Part shown: piece by piece, positions 8,501 through 10,783 of the stretch
Layout of the letters: the number at the start of each line of letters is the position of its first letter
Numbering within the stretch: the stretch's first letter is position 1
Assembly (NCBI GenBank): GCA_016718655.1
Contig: JADKCV010000059.1
Location: forward strand, 1 to 10,783
From: Flavobacteriales bacterium
GTDB lineage: Bacteria > Bacteroidota > Bacteroidia > Flavobacteriales_F > PHOS-HE28
DNA: 10,783 nt
Reading direction: 5' to 3'
Made by a program: the position numbers and the translations under genes
Notes under the pieces: generated by a model
The model's input: the letters and a program-made list of their open reading frames with translations, nothing else
What the model was told of the DNA's origin: nothing
Database searches by the model: none

Positions 8501-9025
8501 TCCGCCGTGCTGATCAACTTGGCGATGGCCGGCCAATTGTTCGGCGTCAGCTTCTTCGCCTCGCCGTTCACCTTGTCGCTGAGGTCGAAGTCGGCCTTCT
8601 CAGCATGTCGTTGATCATGCCCTGCAGGCCCATCGCACGGCCATCGTCGGGATGGTACAGCCGCGTGATGCCGTATTCGTGCAGTTCCTTGATCTCCTCC
8701 GGCAGGATCGTCCCGCCGCCACCGCCGAAGATCTTGATGTGCCCCGCGCCCTTCTCCTTCAGCAGGTCGTGCATGTACTTGAAGTACTCCGTGTGCCCGC
8801 CCTGGTAGCTCGTCATGGCGATGGCGTGCGCATCCTCCTGGATCGCGGTGTTCACCACATCCTCCACGCTGCGGTCGTGCCCCAGGTGGATCACCTCGGC
8901 GCCGGTGCTCTGGATGATGCGCCGCATGATGTTGATGGCGGCATCATGGCCATCGAACAGGCTGGCGGCGGTGACGACGCGGATCTTGTTCTTGGGGACG
9001 TAGGGCGGCGGGTGACCAAGGACAT
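5559..9025 (-). CDS. icmF: Fused isobutyryl-CoA mutase IcmF (B12-binding / G-protein / mutase), frameshifted
   Basis: An adenosylcobalamin-dependent carbon-skeleton mutase fused to its own G-protein chaperone. From the N-terminus: a B12-binding domain (about 9005-8600) with FDGHDAA carrying the cobalt-ligand His, TSYQGGHTEYF and KIFGGGGGTI; a MeaB-like GTPase (about 8440-7740) with Walker A GITGTGGAGKSS, ETSGIGQSD and NKFDKRG; and a mutase barrel (about 7480-5559) with AGIYPFKRTGEDPARMFAGE, MTINGPAPMLLGFFMNAAID and the C-terminus EVGGQYRRNM. Phe (7218-7220) and Gln (6615-6617) match the Icm-type substrate pocket. Total about 1155 codons, versus about 1093 in Cupriavidus IcmF from memory. Frame changes lie near 9010, 8597, 7690, 7600, 7545, 7510, 7104, 6870 and 6775, all with conserved sequence continuing in another frame. 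The ATG at 9025 is chosen because one base correction gives MSLVTRP joined to YVPKNKIRVV. The upstream in-frame ATG at 9146 would overlap the divergent gene. Confidence 0.96.
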
Positions 9026-9091
9026 AGGCGCGAATTACCGACGGGCAGCGGGATAAGCCGGGTCCGCGTCTTGGGGCCATACCTTCAAGCC
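9026..9091. promoter_or_regulatory. Short divergent intergenic region between icmF and the T9SS cargo gene
   Basis: Only 66 bases separate the chosen icmF start from the divergent ATG at 9092, so both promoters must overlap here or lie inside the neighbouring genes. I looked for the Bacteroidota -7 (TAnnTTTG) and -33 (TTTG) boxes. I found only poor matches: TACCTTCA on the plus strand, and TAATTCG just upstream of icmF on the minus strand. Confidence 0.3.
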
Positions 9092-9955
9092 ATGGTGCGT
9101 TCAAGCCTACTCGCTGTCTTCGTGGTCCCTCCCCCTTGGTTCCCAAGCCCAGAGCTGGTGTGCGCCGGGCGCGGAATGGCTCTTCAATTTCTATTCGCTT
9201 CAGGCCAACGGTGTGCGTCGGGCCTGGTACAGTGGCGATACGCTTGTGGGTGGCCTACCGTGCCAGCGGATGGACCAGGTGGTCTGGCCTACGAGCCGCC
9301 CTTCCGGCACCCCTTCCGGCTTCAGGACTATGCCATAATCACCCACGGGCAGGGGACTTGATCAGTTGTGGGATGAAGCCTCCCAGACACTGATACGTTG
9401 GCATAGTGCGGCGCTGCACCCGGGGACCATTGGGGACATTCCTCATTTCCCGGCGCCGGGCCGTTTCGATGTGCTGGATACCGGTACCTCCGTGGTGGCC
9501 GGGGTGCCCTTGCGGTATCTGGTGGTGGAGGGCCCGTGGTGATGGGTGTGGTGGATACCCTGTGGGAACCGCATCGGCTTCGGCTACTACCTGCGGCCGA
9601 TGGGTCACTTGTTGGTCGACTTCACAATTCGGCCTCGTTTGCCATGGACGATTCGCTCGGACAGGTCGATGGCAGATACCCTGGGCATCCGTGCGACTTC
9701 ACCCTGGCTGTGCACGAGAAGGAAGCGCTCAAGGCTGGTGCTTTCCCGAACCCCGGTACGGATCACCTCACCCTCGATCTGCCTCCGGGCTCGCACACCA
9801 TTGAGGTCTTCGATGCGGCGGGACGTTGCGTGCTGGTTCAGCGCACGAATGAGCTACAGCCTGTGGTGGACACACACAAGCTGGCACCGGGCCTCTTTCT
9901 TGTGAGCGTGATGGATGGAGGCGGCGAACGTAGCGTGGTTCGTTGGGTGAGGTGA
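9092..9955 (+). CDS. Secreted protein with T9SS type A C-terminal sorting domain, frameshifted
   Basis: Read across several frameshifts. The ATG at 9092 starts MVRSSLLAVFVV, the hydrophobic core of a signal peptide. After a shift near 9130 the frame gives SQAQ, the probable cut, then SWCAPGAEWLFNFYSLQANG and AWYSGDTLVGGLPCQRMDQV. Later pieces are LAYEPP, LWDEASQTLIRWHSAA, APGRFDVLDTGTSVVAGVPL and SLGQVDGRYPGHPCDFTLAV. The last ~75 codons are a T9SS sorting domain: FPNPGTDHLTLDLPPG, IEVFDAAGRCVLVQ, LAPGLFLVSVMDGG, ending with basic VVRWVR at 9955. Such domains carry proteins through the outer membrane and are removed at the cell surface. The body looks like the beta-rich, Cys-containing secreted proteins (EW...GDT...G.PC..) often seen as paralogs in Flavobacteriales; I cannot assign an activity. 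Frame changes lie near 9130, 9275, 9360, 9535, 9560 and 9620. Confidence 0.83.
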
Positions 9956-10047
9956 AAAGGACTATGAGCAGGTCGGGGTCACGGCCTTGGATGCGCTCCT
10001 GACCATTCAACTCCAGTAACTCTTGGGTTCAGTAATTCCTCAGTACC
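9956..10047. other. Intergenic spacer before the Ycf48-like gene
   Basis: 92 bases between two plus-strand secreted-protein genes. I see no strong hairpin with a T tract and no clear Bacteroidota promoter boxes. The bases before the ATG at 10048 (CAGTACC) hold no classical Shine-Dalgarno sequence, which is usual in this phylum. Confidence 0.3.
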
Positions 10048-10783
10048 ATGCGAAGATTTCTGGTCATCCTGCTAGCTTGTCTTGCCATGCACGACGCCAA
10101 CGCTCAAGCATGGACGCAGCTGGTGAGCGGCACGAACAGCGATCTGAAAGCCGTGCATTTTCCCACGACCGTGACGGGCTATGCGGTTGGTGTGGATGGC
10201 ACGATCCGCAAGACCGCAGACGGAGGACACGTGGCGGCCACGCTCTTCGACTATCCAGGTCACTGGTTCTGGGATGTGCACTTCACCGCGCTGATACCGG
10301 CTATGTCTGCCGGGGAAAGTGATGGGCATGAAGCTCCTCTGGAGAAGGCATTGTGTTGAAGACGGTCAATGGTGGCACGAGTTGGACATCTTGTAGCAGG
10401 GGAGTGACTTATCCATTCCGACATCTCTTCGTGCTCGACCAGGATACGTGATACGCCTGTGGCAGTGCGCAAGGTGTGCTCAGCTTCATCCAGCGCACCA
10501 TGGATAGCGATTTCCACGTGGATGGGCATCACAGCCAGGAGGCTACCTCGATGCGTCGTTGGGTGGGATGTACTTCCACAATTCAGTCCGGCTTCATAGG
10601 AATGTATGAATGGTCAAGTGGTTTCTGGGTTCCACAAATCGTCCTAGCTGGGCTATTATAGTACCACCGGTCTCACCCAGAGCAACCCATCAGCCTACTT
10701 GAATTTCGCTTAGCTGATTTTAGTGATGCAAGCACTAGCTATATGATACGGGCTACGAGAGTAACCCGAACATGGATGTCTAC
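10048..10783 (+). CDS. Secreted Ycf48/BNR-like repeat protein, 3' partial, frameshifted
   Basis: The ATG at 10048 starts a signal peptide, MRRFLVILLACLAMHDANAQ, with the Ala-Gln cut typical of the phylum. It is followed by AWTQLVSGTNSDLKAVHFP and TGYAVGVDGTIRKTADGG, a repeat of the Ycf48/BNR type (beta-propeller blades with G.I..T.DGG). Further blades are visible in other frames: HFT with DTGYVC, IVLKTVNGGTSWTSC (about 10350-10395), HLFVLDQDT then YACGSAQGV, YLDASLGGMYFHNS (about 10540-10585), and the final GYESNPNMDVY reaching 10783. The body is split by at least five frame changes or stops (near 10275, 10345, 10448, 10520, 10600 and later), and the gene leaves the window. Proteins of this style in Bacteroidota often end in a T9SS tail; that end is not in view. 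GC falls in the last 150 bases. Confidence 0.66.

Noticed and set aside
5559..9146. Three separate genes (B12-binding protein, ArgK/MeaB GTPase, mutase large subunit)
   Set aside because: The domain order and linkers match IcmF, and frames change inside domains as well as between them, so the splits are frameshift artefacts.
9026..9146. Upstream extension of icmF to the ATG at 9146
   Set aside because: The added residues are unlike IcmF N-termini and overlap the signal peptide of the divergent gene.
1..10783. CRISPR array, tRNA/rRNA, transposase or attachment sites
   Set aside because: No regularly spaced repeats, RNA-gene signatures or recombinase motifs were seen in either strand.

Overview
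The window looks like a chromosomal piece of a fairly GC-rich member of Bacteroidota, probably Flavobacteriales-like. The evidence is a secreted protein with a type IX secretion (T9SS) C-terminal sorting domain, signal peptides ending in Ala-Gln, and a three-domain fused B12 acyl-CoA mutase (IcmF) of the kind common in that phylum. The placement is inference from protein style; there is no rRNA or tRNA.

The left half (1-5463, + strand) is a compact run of five genes. In order: a TPR / degenerate J-like / zinc-ribbon / membrane co-chaperone (5' end outside the window), a very short GrpE-like protein, a long non-housekeeping Hsp70, a secreted bacterial-SH3 protein, and a small four-helix membrane protein resembling DUF6804. 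The last three are joined by stop/start overlaps of 1 and 4 bases and the second and third by a 5-base gap, so they are very probably one operon. Together they look like a dedicated Hsp70 machine (J-like partner, exchange factor, ATPase) tied to envelope proteins. I do not know a published function for this combination; it is the best candidate here for an undescribed system.

The right half is on a different theme. On the minus strand (5559-9025) is icmF, the fused B12-binding / G-protein chaperone / mutase, converging on the Hsp70 operon across about 95 bases. Divergent from icmF are a T9SS cargo protein (9092-9955) and the start of a signal-peptide protein with Ycf48/BNR-like repeats (10048 to the window end).

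Nearly every gene is broken by single-base frameshifts, yet conserved protein sequence continues across them in alternate frames, including in the metabolic gene icmF. The simplest reading is an error-prone long-read assembly and not a block of pseudogenes, so I annotate whole genes across the shifts. Two lesions do not fit simple indel error: a loss of roughly 37 codons in the Hsp70 ATPase domain near 3010, and a single amber codon in the small membrane gene at 5308. By hand count on sample lines the left operon is about 53-55% GC and icmF about 65%, suggesting a different origin for the chaperone cassette.
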